NCBI RefSeq assembly: GCF_008801925.2
Contig: NZ_CP062804.1
Coordinates: forward strand, 2,852,001 to 2,916,000
Reading direction: 5' to 3'
Origin: Cupriavidus basilensis
GTDB lineage: Bacteria; Pseudomonadota; Gammaproteobacteria; Burkholderiales; Burkholderiaceae
Length of the DNA stretch: 64,000 nt
Below, one piece after another: positions 1 to 8,144 of this stretch (its first letter is position 1; the number at the start of each line of letters is the position of its first letter). The position numbers were made by a program, and so were the translations under genes. The notes beneath the pieces are model-generated. The model saw only the letters and a list, made by a program, of their open reading frames with translations, did not search any database and was not told the DNA's origin.

Positions 1-313
1 CATGCAGCATCACCACCAGCGGCATAGGCCGCTTGGGCGCGCCGGAAGGCACGTATAGCCAGTAGGGCAAGCGAGGCACCAGCTCACCCGGCAGCGGCGC
101 GAGGCGGTGGTGGTGGGGAGCCCATTCTCCGGGCAAGGGGTGGCGCGGCGGCAAAGGCAGCGGCGCCGGCGAACGCGCCCGAAGACGGGGCGCTGCGGGA
201 TTAAGGGTAGCGATACGGTTGAACCACGTTTTGAGATGGTGCGCGGACTGGGGTTGCGCCCGGCTGATCTGCCGGAGCTGCGCATGCCAGTCCGCCGAAA
301 GGCTTTTGGTCAT
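1..313 (-). CDS. PHB depolymerase family esterase (N-terminal part, cut by window edge)
   Basis: Reading leftward from the ATG at 313, the frame stays open for 104 codons and runs off the window. The translation begins MTKSLSADWHAQLRQISRA and ends in LPYWLYVPSGAPKRPMPLVVMLHG. This matches the start of the alpha/beta-hydrolase core of polyhydroxybutyrate depolymerase/esterase proteins, where the PLVVMLHG strand carries the oxyanion-hole HG. The first ~80 residues are basic and proline-rich, with no clear signal peptide. An AGGAG lies five bases before the ATG. The Ser-Asp-His residues would be outside the window, so activity cannot be judged. It is divergent from the FNR-type regulator at 583. 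The family call is good; the substrate (PHB or another ester) is inference. Confidence 0.75.
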   Translation of the reverse strand, partial: MTKSLSADWHAQLRQISRAQPQSAHHLKTWFNRIATLNPAAPRLRARSPAPLPLPPRHPLPGEWAPHHHRLAPLPGELVPRLPYWLYVPSGAPKRPMPLVVMLH

Positions 314-409
314 GAAGACTCCTGCTATCGATATTGTTGCGATGCAGCATAGCACACGACAACCCGGCGCTTGCTGTCGCTTTTCCATCACATGTTATGA
401 AGACAAGAC

Positions 410-429
410 ATTAGATTCTTTCATCTAAT
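410..429. promoter_or_regulatory. Inverted repeat in the divergent phaZ-like/FNR spacer
   Basis: ATTAGAT, six bases, then ATCTAAT: perfect 7-bp arms in a locally AT-rich stretch between the two divergent starts at 313 and 583. The size and spacing suit a dimeric repressor site or a small hairpin. No recognised family consensus matches, and no FNR box (TTGAT-N4-ATCAA) was found in this spacer. Confidence 0.35.
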
Positions 430-582
430 CCGGCATGCGCCCGCAGATGCACTTCCGTTCGCGCCCACAATTACCAAAACACTGAATTCAGCCGACGAAA
501 GAATGCAGATCACTAAGAGATAGCGGCAAAAGGCGTGCGGTTATACTGCGTTTGCGTGTATCGCAGGCAAACGGAGAATGTC

Positions 583-1410
583 ATGACCACGCCCGACGCA
601 GCGTTTCCAAGCTGCTCGCTGTGCTTGTTCCAGCCAATCTGCCGCAACTCGGAAGCGTCAGTTGCAAACGATCGGCGGCAGCGCAGCCTGGCCCCGGCCA
701 GCATGCTCTGGCGCGCCGGAGAAACGGTGCATCGCCAGGGCCGGCCTGTGCTGGCCGTGTTTCCCGTGCGCGACGGCAGCGCCAAATCCGTGTTCGAGTC
801 CCCGCTTGGCTGGCGCCAGGTCACCGCCTTCGCGCACCCGGGCGAAGTGCTCGGGCTGGAAGATCTCGATGGCCAGGCCCATTGCACCAGCGCAGTGGCC
901 ATGCAGGACACGCGCTGCTGCGTGGTGCCGGTGGAGACGGCACGCGCGCACCTGCTCAGCGCCGAGTACCGCGAGCCAATGCTCAGCACGTTGCGCCGCA
1001 ATGCCGAGCGCGAGCGCACGCTGCTGGTCGCGATCGGATCGATGAAAGCCGCCCAGCGGCTGGCTATGCTGCTGCTCGACCTTGCCGGCGAACAACGCCG
1101 CCGGGGCAATGCCGGAGCGGCGCTGACCCTGGCGATGTCGCGCAACGATATCGCCAGCTACCTGGGACTGACGCTGGAAACCGTATCCCGTCTGCTGGCG
1201 CGTTTTGCCACGGTCGGGCTGATCACCGTGCGGCAGCGGCAATTGCGCATCGTCGATCCGGCTGGGCTGGGCTCCGTCTATGAAGACCCCGAGCGGGTGC
1301 CGCTACGCCCGCCCGAACCGGCGACGGATAGCCCGTCCGCCTCCGCTCCGGGCCAGTCCCGGCTGGACACCGCCAGAAGCGTGCGCACCGCGGGCGCCTC
1401 GGTTGCGTAG
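583..1410 (+). CDS. fnr: FNR-type Crp/Fnr transcriptional regulator with four cluster cysteines
   Basis: A 275-residue DNA-binding regulator, expected to sense oxygen through a [4Fe-4S] cluster and switch genes for low-oxygen growth. The N-terminus has Cys11-x2-Cys14-x5-Cys20, the spacing of E. coli FNR Cys20/23/29. Cys113 in the RCCVVP segment corresponds to FNR Cys122. A cyclic-nucleotide-binding-like beta roll fills roughly residues 35-130, followed by a dimer helix and a helix-turn-helix. The recognition helix LETVSRLLARF carries the E-xx-SR residues that read TTGAT half-sites. The start at 583 is preferred over 535 because it follows GGAG and puts the cysteines at the usual place. The last ~45 residues after the helix-turn-helix are a low-complexity Pro/Ser/Arg tail not usual for FNR. 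It may control the divergent esterase, but no site was seen. Confidence 0.85.
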   Translation: MTTPDAAFPSCSLCLFQPICRNSEASVANDRRQRSLAPASMLWRAGETVHRQGRPVLAVFPVRDGSAKSVFESPLGWRQVTAFAHPGEVLGLEDLDGQAHCTSAVAMQDTRCCVVPVETARAHLLSAEYREPMLSTLRRNAERERTLLVAIGSMKAAQRLAMLLLDLAGEQRRRGNAGAALTLAMSRNDIASYLGLTLETVSRLLARFATVGLITVRQRQLRIVDPAGLGSVYEDPERVPLRPPEPATDSPSASAPGQSRLDTARSVRTAGASVA

Positions 1411-1505
1411 GACAGACGCCGACAGCAAGCCCGTGCAAACGCGGCTATGTTCAGACTATGCCGCCGTATGCGGGCTAGCCTTCAGGAGGACATCACCCTG
1501 CGGCC

Positions 1506-2078
1506 ATGCCGCTGGCGCTCGACATCGCTTCCGGTACCTGTATGTCTATGCGGGACTTTTCTTCTGCCGTGCGCGCGGGCCTGGCGCCGCTTGGCTTCCT
1601 GATGGTGACCGGACTGACGCCTGCGGCCGCCGCGCAGGCCAACGCACCGGCCTCGCTGTCAACGCTGGCGAGACTGCTGCTAGGCACCGTCGATGGCAGA
1701 AGCACCGGCATGAGTGGCGTGACACGCCTCACCGGCAGCGTGGCCAGCTCAGATGCGGAACTCAACACGGCATGCCAGGAACTGACTCGCGCCGGGCCAT
1801 TCACGCTGGACGCCGCGACGCGGCTGGAGGGATGCAGCGTCTCGCCAGGCAAGCGCGTGCAGTTCCGCCTCAGCCTGGTTGGCGTGGATGCGACCCGCGA
1901 GGGCACCGTGGCGTTCATGGCGAGCGCCCGCCCCGTGCTCGAGCGCGGCATCTGCCGCAACCCGGATGTGCCGGTACTGGGCCAGCTGGGTGTCACGCTG
2001 AACTATCGCTATGCGGGAATCGGCAACCGTGCGCTGGGAGAAGTCACGATTACGCCAGACCGCTGCCGCGCAAAATAG
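1506..2078 (+). CDS. Hypothetical secreted protein
   Basis: I do not recognise the family. The likely exported form starts at the ATG at 1542 or 1548: a charged MSMRDFSSAVRAG is followed by a hydrophobic stretch (LAPLGFLMVTGL) and an Ala-rich cleavage region ending near AAAAQANA. The mature part of about 150 residues has three or four cysteines (near CQEL, GCSV, ICRNP and DRCRAK), compatible with periplasmic disulfides, and looks beta-rich. An AGGAGG at 1484-1489 lies 16 bases before the ATG at 1506, too far to settle the start. It runs tail to tail with the next small secreted gene, with three bases between the stop codons. Codon use is like that of its neighbours. Confidence 0.6.
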   Translation: MPLALDIASGTCMSMRDFSSAVRAGLAPLGFLMVTGLTPAAAAQANAPASLSTLARLLLGTVDGRSTGMSGVTRLTGSVASSDAELNTACQELTRAGPFTLDAATRLEGCSVSPGKRVQFRLSLVGVDATREGTVAFMASARPVLERGICRNPDVPVLGQLGVTLNYRYAGIGNRALGEVTITPDRCRAK

Positions 2079-2081
2079 AGA

Positions 2082-2450
2082 TTACTTTCTTTCCTGCGCG
2101 CATTCCTGGCGATACGCCTCATCGAGCTTCTTGCGTTCCGCTTGCCGCTCGATATTGGGATGGGTGCTGCCATCCGCGCTGGTCACCGTGGCTTTGCCGG
2201 TGGTCCATTGCGCCCCCGCGGGCAGTGCGTTGATCTTGTCGAGCAAGCCCTGGCAACGGGTGCGCTGGGATGGCGTGAGGGTGCCGTCAGCCGCCGGCCC
2301 GACATTGTCGGTGGCGGTATCCAGCAAGAGCCGCGGCGGCGGCGGCGCGACCATCGGTGCAGGCACCTCCAACTCGGCCGCGGTGGCAGCCTGGCCCGCA
2401 GGCAGCCCCAGGCCCAGTGCGGCAGCCATGATGATCGAAGCCCGTTTCAT
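2082..2450 (-). CDS. Hypothetical small periplasmic protein
   Basis: 122 residues, starting MKRASIIMAAALGLGLPAGQAATAAE, a clear Sec signal peptide with an AxA cleavage region. This is why the ATG at 2450 is preferred over the longer upstream frame. The mature part has a Pro-rich linker (APMVAPPPPR), then a helical segment with two cysteines (RCQGLLDKI and RQECAQERK) and a very charged C-terminus. It ends three bases from the stop of the secreted hypothetical on the other strand. Family not recognised; no function is proposed. Confidence 0.6.
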   Translation of the reverse strand: MKRASIIMAAALGLGLPAGQAATAAELEVPAPMVAPPPPRLLLDTATDNVGPAADGTLTPSQRTRCQGLLDKINALPAGAQWTTGKATVTSADGSTHPNIERQAERKKLDEAYRQECAQERK

Positions 2451-2590
2451 GTTCAGTTCTCCACAGCGGGGACGCATTGCGCCTTCCATGACGATGTTCC
2501 AGGGGTCGCCCTGCCGGCTCGAAAAACCACATGTTTCCGATGTCCCTCCTCGGGTGGCGGCAGCCGCCGACAATGCGGGACGAACCAGAC

Positions 2591-2881
2591 TTAGCTTCGT
2601 TCCTTGCCGTTGCCAGCCCGACCCGTGCGATTGCGCAGCAGCTCAAGCTTGAGCAGCGCATCTGCAAGCATACTCTTGAGGCGGGTGTTTTCCTCCTGCA
2701 GGTCTCGCAACTTACGGCTGTCGCGCGCTTCGCTGCCGGCACCCTGGCCGTACTTGATGCGCCAGCCGTAGAAGGAAGCGTCGCTAAAACCATAGCGCGC
2801 GCATAGCTCGCGCACCGGCACGCCGGTGGCGGCTTCCGCCAGGTAGCCGCGGATCTGCTCCTCCGAGAAACGTCTGTTCAC
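2591..2881 (-). CDS. Orphan IS3-family OrfA-like protein (helix-turn-helix plus leucine zipper)
   Basis: 96 residues. The N-terminal helix-turn-helix (FSEEQIRGYLAEAATG, then VRELCARYGFSDASFYGWRIKYG) matches the OrfA DNA-binding half of IS3/IS407-type transposases. After it comes the usual heptad region LQEENTRLKSMLADALLKLELL. The C-terminus departs from the common OrfA end, and no OrfB/DDE integrase frame follows on either side. No terminal inverted repeats or target duplications could be found. It is therefore either a remnant of an insertion or a retained single OrfA-like DNA-binding protein. It borders the AT-rich island to its right, which fits a region with past insertions. Confidence 0.65.
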   Translation of the reverse strand: MNRRFSEEQIRGYLAEAATGVPVRELCARYGFSDASFYGWRIKYGQGAGSEARDSRKLRDLQEENTRLKSMLADALLKLELLRNRTGRAGNGKERS

Positions 2882-2989
2882 TGACTGCCTCCGCTAGCAA
2901 AGGCCGCTCGTGCCAATGCCCGAGCGAGACCACTTCTACCCCTGCCGCAAAGTTACCATCCGCACCGCAAAAGGCAATTCAGTGTGTTC

Positions 2990-3600
2990 AAGCCGCGAGT
3001 TAAGCAAATTGGAGAGACAACCCGCCACGAGGCAGCCCCCGCCTGACCCGCAACCTACGGCGATGCAAGCCAACCTTTGAGCATATCACCCATGACAGAA
3101 AAAGCAATTCAACATTTAAATTTATCGATAAAAACATTTTTTGAAATCCAACGCCATCACGTGCCAAGCTGGAAAAAGGCATAAAAAAACTAGATCGAAT
3201 TGCCAAAATTTGATAGTCCATTTCCCGATTCTCTGCTTCGATTTTTTACTGTCACGCAACCGCAAAGAAATCGTGATAAGCGAAAAAAAGCTGATTTTGC
3301 GTCGCACAACGCACCTTATTGCACAAAGTTATGAAGCGAATGACACAAATATTTTTAATGTCTTTATGTCATGACAAAAAGTACTTTTTGACTTGAATTT
3401 ATGAGATTACTTCCGAAGGAATACTGGCAAGTTTCAAAGTTATGTATTAATCTTGTCCAGCATTAACTAAATTTCGATCTCCAGCAACCGGGCCTCGCGC
3501 CCCGGCGCGGACTGGTGACGATAAGCGCAACGCGTAGCCGGTCGGCTGGTCATTTTTCAGCGTTGCTTCTACATACCGGGCCACATGCAAGCCGCACTGC
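2990..3600. other. AT-rich intergenic island upstream of a LysR gene
   Basis: The 850 bases between the OrfA-like gene and the LysR start at 3735 hold no convincing gene. About 3090-3480 is strikingly AT-rich against a background that looks well above 60% GC, with A and T runs and many short inverted repeats. Short open frames inside (for example 3141-3374 plus and 3122-3307 minus) are rich in Lys, Phe and Ile, lack ribosome sites and match nothing known. It may be a foreign fragment, a site for H-NS-like silencers, or a large control region of the LysR gene. Confidence 0.6.
3375..3390. promoter_or_regulatory. Perfect 16-bp palindrome in the AT-rich island
   Basis: CAAAAAGTACTTTTTG is an exact palindrome. 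It sits next to a second one, TGTCATGACA at 3367-3376, in the AT-rich stretch before the LysR gene. Two adjacent symmetric sites suggest binding of dimeric regulators, but chance is more likely in AT-rich DNA, so this is a weak call. Confidence 0.3.
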
Positions 3601-3734
3601 GTCGTAGTTTCCCCCAGTTAGCCGGTAGATTTTGAAGATCGCCACGCCTTACGAATGCAATGGTGCTGCGAGAGGCTCAGGCGGAGAGGCAGAGAAGAAA
3701 ACAAAAAACAAGTTTCGAATCGGGAGAAGTCACC

Positions 3735-4688
3735 ATGCGGCATGTCAGCACCAAGCTCTTGCACGTTTTTGTTTTGTTGATGGAATATCGTGACCTCAGC
3801 GCCGTCGCCGCCTGCACGCAAGGCCGGGTTCCGACCATTGCCTACAGCCTCGCGCGGCTGCGCGAAATCACCGGCGACCCCCTTTTCATCAAGCGCAATG
3901 GCACGCTGGAACCTACCGCGCATGCCTTGCGGCTGGAGCAGACCGCCCGCCAGATCTTGTCAAAATGGGCGCACCTGGTACGCCCGCCCGGCCCCGTCGC
4001 CGAGGAAACAAGCCCGCACCGCCGCATCTCCATCGGGTTTTCGCCGTCGATCGGCGATCCGGTCATCACCGAGATCCTCACGGCCTTGTGCGAGCAGTTC
4101 CCGGATGACCGCTTCATGACGCGGCCGGTCTTTGCCGACGCCGCGCTGGCCGCCCAGCTTGGCAGCGGCGAGCTGGACTGTGCCTTCGTGGTCGATAGCC
4201 ACTTCGTGCCAGAGGACGTCGCGCTGCACAACATCATGGCCACGCCGCGCCGCCTGGTCAGCGTGGTGCGGCCAGGCGGCGTCGAGGATGCGCAAGGCCG
4301 GCATGAGTGGATACTGCTGCAGGAAGACACCGAGCCCGGCAGCCCGCTGCAGGGTTTCCTGAACCGGCTCGCGCACGATCCCGCCTACCGGGAAACCGTG
4401 GTGCCGTCGTGGCACACGCAAGTTGCGCTGCTGCTTGCCGCGGGCGGCATCTGTCCGCTGCTGGACTTCAACGTGCCACTAGTGACACGCAAACACAAAA
4501 CACGCCTGTTGGCGCCACCCAGCAGCTTCCCGGAATGGGCGGCCCTGCATTTCTGGGCGCCGGTCCGCGCCGGCAATGCACTGCGCGGCATCATGGAGAT
4601 CGGCAGCGCCGTGCTGCATGATCCCGTCGCCGCCATCGACCGTCGTCACCTGTCGCACGAGACGCGCACCGCTGCTTACGCAGCCTGA
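3735..4688 (+). CDS. LysR-family transcriptional regulator
   Basis: 317 residues. The N-terminal winged helix-turn-helix runs from about residue 5 to 65 (LLHVFVLLMEYRDLSAVAACTQGRVPTIAYSLARLRE). It is followed by the typical PLFIKRNGTLEPTAHAL turn and linker helix. Residues ~95-300 form the LysR substrate-binding domain, with the FDCAFVVDS-like strand (here LDCAFVVDSHF). The start at 3735 is chosen because GGGAGAAG lies just upstream and the longer frame has no domain support. It has no divergent partner: on its left is only the AT-rich island, so its target is not evident from context. The inducer is unknown. Confidence 0.8.
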   Translation: MRHVSTKLLHVFVLLMEYRDLSAVAACTQGRVPTIAYSLARLREITGDPLFIKRNGTLEPTAHALRLEQTARQILSKWAHLVRPPGPVAEETSPHRRISIGFSPSIGDPVITEILTALCEQFPDDRFMTRPVFADAALAAQLGSGELDCAFVVDSHFVPEDVALHNIMATPRRLVSVVRPGGVEDAQGRHEWILLQEDTEPGSPLQGFLNRLAHDPAYRETVVPSWHTQVALLLAAGGICPLLDFNVPLVTRKHKTRLLAPPSSFPEWAALHFWAPVRAGNALRGIMEIGSAVLHDPVAAIDRRHLSHETRTAAYAA

Positions 4689-4834
4689 CCCTGCTGCCCC
4701 TGAAGCACGCCGCGCCACGGCGTGTCGGCTTGCGGCTCGCCACGCCCGCTGGCCCCTGAGAGCTTCCGCGCCCTCCTCTCAAAATTGAGAATAGTCTCAG
4801 TCCTGACGCCGAAGCCAACGCTTATGCTTCGTGG

Positions 4835-4936
4835 GCACCTCCCGCTTCCTGTTCGTCCGAGCAAAGCATGCGCCTGGAGGTGCTTTGTTCCTGTGCTGTT
4901 CGCGCCGCCGGCGAAAAGCCGCGCGGCGCTTTTTTT
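4835..4936 (+). ncRNA. Candidate leader attenuator or small RNA ending in a strong terminator
   Basis: In the 404-base gap between the LysR stop and the response regulator start, three elements follow each other. GCACCTCC at 4835-4842 can pair with GGAGGTGC at 4876-4883. A competing hairpin at 4859-4890 has arms GAGCAAAGCA and TGCTTTGTTC (9 of 10 pairs) and uses part of the same bases. A GC-rich terminator with seven T follows at 4902-4936. Mutually exclusive folds ahead of a terminator are typical of attenuators, but a free-standing small RNA is equally possible. No convincing -35/-10 was found. The 4689-4830 part shows nothing I can name. Confidence 0.35.
4902..4936 (+). terminator. Rho-independent terminator
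   Basis: Arms GCGCCGC and GCGGCGC enclose a second CGGC/GCCG stem with a GAAAA loop, followed directly by seven T residues. It is the strongest intrinsic terminator in the window on the plus strand. It stops transcripts from the LysR gene or from a start inside the gap, before the response regulator at 5093. Confidence 0.8.
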
Positions 4937-5092
4937 CAAGGGCGCGATCCACTTGCGGCAAGCGCCGCCCAGCGCGAATCGAAGCACTCCCTTTTCATGT
5001 TCGCGGCATCCGTGCCGCAAGTCCTTCCAGCTCGCGCCAGGCATGTGCGGCCCGGACACCGCGCGTGCCTGCGCTTGCGCAGGAGCATTGCC

Positions 5093-5794
5093 ATGCCTTT
5101 GAAAATCTTGATCGCCGATGACCATCCCGCCATTACGCTAGCAGTCAGGAGCCAGTTGCGGAACCAAACCGGCTGGGAGGTCTGCGCCGACGTCCACAGC
5201 TCCGCCGAGCTGCTGCAGGCCGTGCGCGCATTCCGGCCCGATATCGTCGTCACCGATTACCACATGCCCTGCAGCAACGCGAGCGATGGCATCCGCCTGC
5301 TAGCCAGCCTGCGGCGGCACTTTCCGGCGCTAGGCGTGGTGGTGCTCACCATGATCACCAACCCGCTGGTCCTGCGTGCCATCCTGAACGCGGGCGCCCA
5401 TGGCCTCCTGCTCAAGGACTCGCAGCTGGACGAACTGGTCACCGCCATCATCCGCGTCGAGCGCGGGCTGCGCTTTATCGGTGACTCCGCCGCGCGCGTG
5501 CTGGATCAGTCCGGCGCCCACTACGCACCCGGCCGCGCCGGCGCCCTGTGCCTGTCGGTACGCGAGTCCGAAGTCATGCGGCTCTACCTCAGCGGCAACT
5601 CGATCACCGGGATTGCCGGGCAGCTGAGCCGCAGCGTCAAGACCATCAGCCGCCAGAAAAACAGCGCCATGCGCAAGCTTGGGGCCAGCAATGAGCGCGA
5701 GCTGTTCGACTTCGCGGCGCAACAGGGGCTGGTGCTGCCGAACCCGGATCGTCCTCAGGAGAGCCCGCCGGCCAGCCAGTCCGACTGGCTATAA
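5093..5794 (+). CDS. RcsB/NarL-type response regulator
   Basis: 233 residues. The receiver domain (about 1-125) starts MPLKILIADDHPAI with the acidic pair D9/D10. The phospho-acceptor Asp lies in the IVVTDYHMP strand, a Thr in VVLTMI, and the conserved Lys in GLLLKDSQ. A LuxR-type helix-turn-helix follows (LSVRESEVMRLYLSGNSITGIAGQLSRSVKTISRQKNSAMRKLG); the SVKTISRQKNSAMRKLG part is closest to RcsB-like regulators. AGGAG seven bases before 5093 fixes the start; the frame is open further upstream but carries no domain. No histidine kinase lies nearby, so it is an orphan or works with a distant phosphorelay. It sits downstream of a terminator and possible attenuator. Confidence 0.85.
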   Translation: MPLKILIADDHPAITLAVRSQLRNQTGWEVCADVHSSAELLQAVRAFRPDIVVTDYHMPCSNASDGIRLLASLRRHFPALGVVVLTMITNPLVLRAILNAGAHGLLLKDSQLDELVTAIIRVERGLRFIGDSAARVLDQSGAHYAPGRAGALCLSVRESEVMRLYLSGNSITGIAGQLSRSVKTISRQKNSAMRKLGASNERELFDFAAQQGLVLPNPDRPQESPPASQSDWL

Positions 5795-5858
5795 TCGCAG
5801 CGCCGCGCAGGCAGCCGTTTCTGCCAGCCCCGCCACTTAGCCAGCCAACGTCCTCTCC

Positions 5859-7217
5859 ATGTCCAACTTTGCCGCAACCACTGCACGCGCCGTTCCAGGC
5901 ACCCGATCCGATGCAGCAAGGCCCCTGCGCGTGCCCGCCATGCTGGTGGCGGCGCCGGCCTCGGGCCAGGGCAAAACCACCGTGACGGCCGCGCTGGCAT
6001 GGCTGCACCGCCGGGCCGGCCGCACCGTTCGCGTCTTCAAGAGCGGCCCCGATTACCTCGATCCCTCCATTCTCGCGGCTGCCAGCGGCGCGCCGGTCCA
6101 CTCACTCGACTTGTGGATGACCGGCGCCGAAGACGCCGCGGCGCGCCTTGCCCAGGCAGCGGCCGAAGCCGACCTGATCCTGGTGGAGGGCGTCATGGGC
6201 CTGCACGACGGCACCCCCAGCAGCGCCGACCTGGCACGCCATTTCGGCCTGCCGGTGCTTAGCGTGATCCAGGCCTGCGCAATGGCGCAGACGTTCGGCG
6301 CGCTGGCCTTCGGCCTCGCTGGCTACGGCCAGCCGCTGGCCTCCATGCAAGTGCTTGCCAACGGGGTGGCCTCCCCGCGGCATGCCAGCATGCTGCAAGA
6401 GAGCCTGCCAGCGCATATCGCCTGGGCCGGCGCGCTGGCGCGCGACAACGCGGCATCGCTGCCCGAGCGGCACCTGGGCCTGCTAGCGGCCGATGAACTG
6501 CCCGACCTCAACGCGCGGCTGGACCGCCTCGCGGATGCACTTGCCGGGCAACCCATCGGCACCCTGCCTGCGGCCGTGGAGATCGCCGCGGCACCGCCGC
6601 TGCCCGTGCTGCCGCCGCTGCTGGCCGGCAAGACCATCGCCATCGCCCGCGACGCCGCGTTCCGCTTTCTCTACCCTGCCAACCTGGATACGCTCCAGGC
6701 GCTTGGCGCCCGGCTGGCGTTCTTCTCCCCGCTCGACGACGCTGCCTTGCCCGCCTGCGATGCGCTCTGGCTGCCCGGCGGCTACCCCGAGCTGCACGCC
6801 GCGCGCCTGTCGGCCAACACAGGCATGCTGGCCGCCCTGCGCCACGCCCATGCCAACGGCCTGCCGATCCTCGCCGAATGCGGCGGCATGATGGCGTTGT
6901 TCGAGACGCTGGTCGACAAGGCCGGGGATAGCCACGCCGTGGCGGGCCTGCTGCCTGGCACAGTGACAATGCAACGGCGCCTTGCCGCGCTCGGCCATCA
7001 ACAACTGGCACTGCCCGAAGGCACCCTGCGCGGCCACACCTTCCATTACTCCAGCGCGCAAACCCCGCTGGCGCCCTACTGCCACGCCACCGTGCCGCGC
7101 GACGGGTCGCGGGGCGAGGCGGTGTTCCGGCAGGGCGCGCTGACGGCGTCCTACACGCATCTGTATTTCCCGTCCAACCCGTTGGCCATCGCGGCGCTGT
7201 TCAGCGGCACGCGGTAA
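5859..7217 (+). CDS. cobB: Cobyrinate a,c-diamide synthase (CobB/CbiA)
   Basis: 452 residues, the normal length. The enzyme amidates side chains a and c of cobyrinic acid with glutamine and ATP in vitamin B12 synthesis. The N-terminal ATP-binding domain has a P-loop (APASGQGKTTVTAAL, near residue 32) and the substrate motifs FKSGPDYLDP and EGVMGLHDG. The C-terminal half is a class I glutaminase-like domain with the nucleophile Cys in ILAECGGMMAL and the histidine in HTFHYSSA. It begins 64 bases after the response regulator. No other cobalamin gene or B12 riboswitch was seen in the window, so the rest of the pathway must be elsewhere or be incomplete. Confidence 0.93.
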   Translation: MSNFAATTARAVPGTRSDAARPLRVPAMLVAAPASGQGKTTVTAALAWLHRRAGRTVRVFKSGPDYLDPSILAAASGAPVHSLDLWMTGAEDAAARLAQAAAEADLILVEGVMGLHDGTPSSADLARHFGLPVLSVIQACAMAQTFGALAFGLAGYGQPLASMQVLANGVASPRHASMLQESLPAHIAWAGALARDNAASLPERHLGLLAADELPDLNARLDRLADALAGQPIGTLPAAVEIAAAPPLPVLPPLLAGKTIAIARDAAFRFLYPANLDTLQALGARLAFFSPLDDAALPACDALWLPGGYPELHAARLSANTGMLAALRHAHANGLPILAECGGMMALFETLVDKAGDSHAVAGLLPGTVTMQRRLAALGHQQLALPEGTLRGHTFHYSSAQTPLAPYCHATVPRDGSRGEAVFRQGALTASYTHLYFPSNPLAIAALFSGTR

Positions 7218-7226
7218 GCGCAAACA

Positions 7227-8027
7227 TCACGCAATGCCACAAAACTCGCGCCGGTACTGCTCCGGCGTGGCGCCAGCCTCGCGCTGGAACATCGCGATAA
7301 ACGCGGATGCCGTGCTGTAGCCGAGTTCAAACGCGATCTCCTGCACGCTGCGGCCCGCCTCCAGGGCATCGATAGCACGCAGGAAACGCAGGCGCTGGCG
7401 CCAGTCGCCGAAGGACATGGCCAGCTCGTGCTGGCAACGGCGCGCAAGGGTGCGTTCGGTCATGTGTACGCTGGCGGCCCATTCGGCCAGCGTGCGATGG
7501 TCGCCGGGATCGGCCTGCAGCGCCTCCAGCACGGCGGCCAGGGCGGGCGTGGTTGCCGCCGGGAGGTAGCAGCGCTGCACCGGCGCCACGGCAAGCTGGT
7601 CGACCACCACATGCGCCAGCCGAAGATCGGCCGGCGTGCGCGGCACATGCACGTCGCGCGCGGCAAAGTCCGCCAGCACGCTCTTGATGATCGGGCTGAT
7701 GCGCACCGTGCAGGGCTCGGCCGGCAGTTGCGCGCATAGGCCGGGCTCGATGTAGATCGAGCGGTAAACGATCGCGTGGCGCAACGTGCAGCTGTGCACC
7801 ACCTTTGGCGGAATCCATATCGCGTACTGCGGCGGGGAAAGCAGCCGCATGCCTACGGTTTCCATCTGCATCGAGCCGTGCGCGGCGTAGTTCAGGTGAC
7901 CCCAGCTATGGCTGTGCGCCTGCGCCAGGGTATCGGCGCCGAACTCGTCGTAGCGCAGGTAGAAGGGGCCCTCCATCCCTTCGACATCCAGGATCGGCAG
8001 GAAACGCCACTTGTCGGCCATAGCCAT
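7227..8027 (-). CDS. AraC-family transcriptional regulator
   Basis: 266 residues from the ATG at 8027. The N-terminal half is a cupin-like sensor (DTLAQAHSHSWGHLNYAAHG, then IWIPPKVVHSC). The C-terminal ~100 residues carry the two AraC helix-turn-helix motifs (LAEWAASVHMTERTLARRCQHELAMSFGDWRQRLR and VQEIAFELGYSTASAFIAMFQREAGATPEQYRR). A longer frame starts at 8111, but the extra residues show no conservation-like pattern. It is divergent from the DMT transporter at 8145, with 117 bases between the starts, and probably controls it. Its stop lies 9 bases from the end of cobB on the other strand. Confidence 0.85.
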   Translation of the reverse strand: MAMADKWRFLPILDVEGMEGPFYLRYDEFGADTLAQAHSHSWGHLNYAAHGSMQMETVGMRLLSPPQYAIWIPPKVVHSCTLRHAIVYRSIYIEPGLCAQLPAEPCTVRISPIIKSVLADFAARDVHVPRTPADLRLAHVVVDQLAVAPVQRCYLPAATTPALAAVLEALQADPGDHRTLAEWAASVHMTERTLARRCQHELAMSFGDWRQRLRFLRAIDALEAGRSVQEIAFELGYSTASAFIAMFQREAGATPEQYRREFCGIA

Positions 8028-8144
8028 GTTCTTTGGGTCCGCAAGACAGAGTCCGGAATTCCGGTCGAGATGTCCTGATTGAGCTATATAGATCAACACG
8101 GACGCGCTCATGATAGCGAGCCATACACATCAGAGAAAGCGCTC

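Noticed and set aside
2591..2881. Complete IS3 insertion sequence
   Set aside because: No OrfB, no terminal inverted repeats and no target duplication could be found; only OrfA remains.
3122..3374. Short Lys/Phe/Ile-rich frames in the AT-rich island
   Set aside because: No start signals or similarity; expected by chance in AT-rich DNA.
4868..5092. Upstream extension of the response regulator frame
   Set aside because: The frame runs through the terminator and lacks any domain; AGGAG before 5093 marks the real start.
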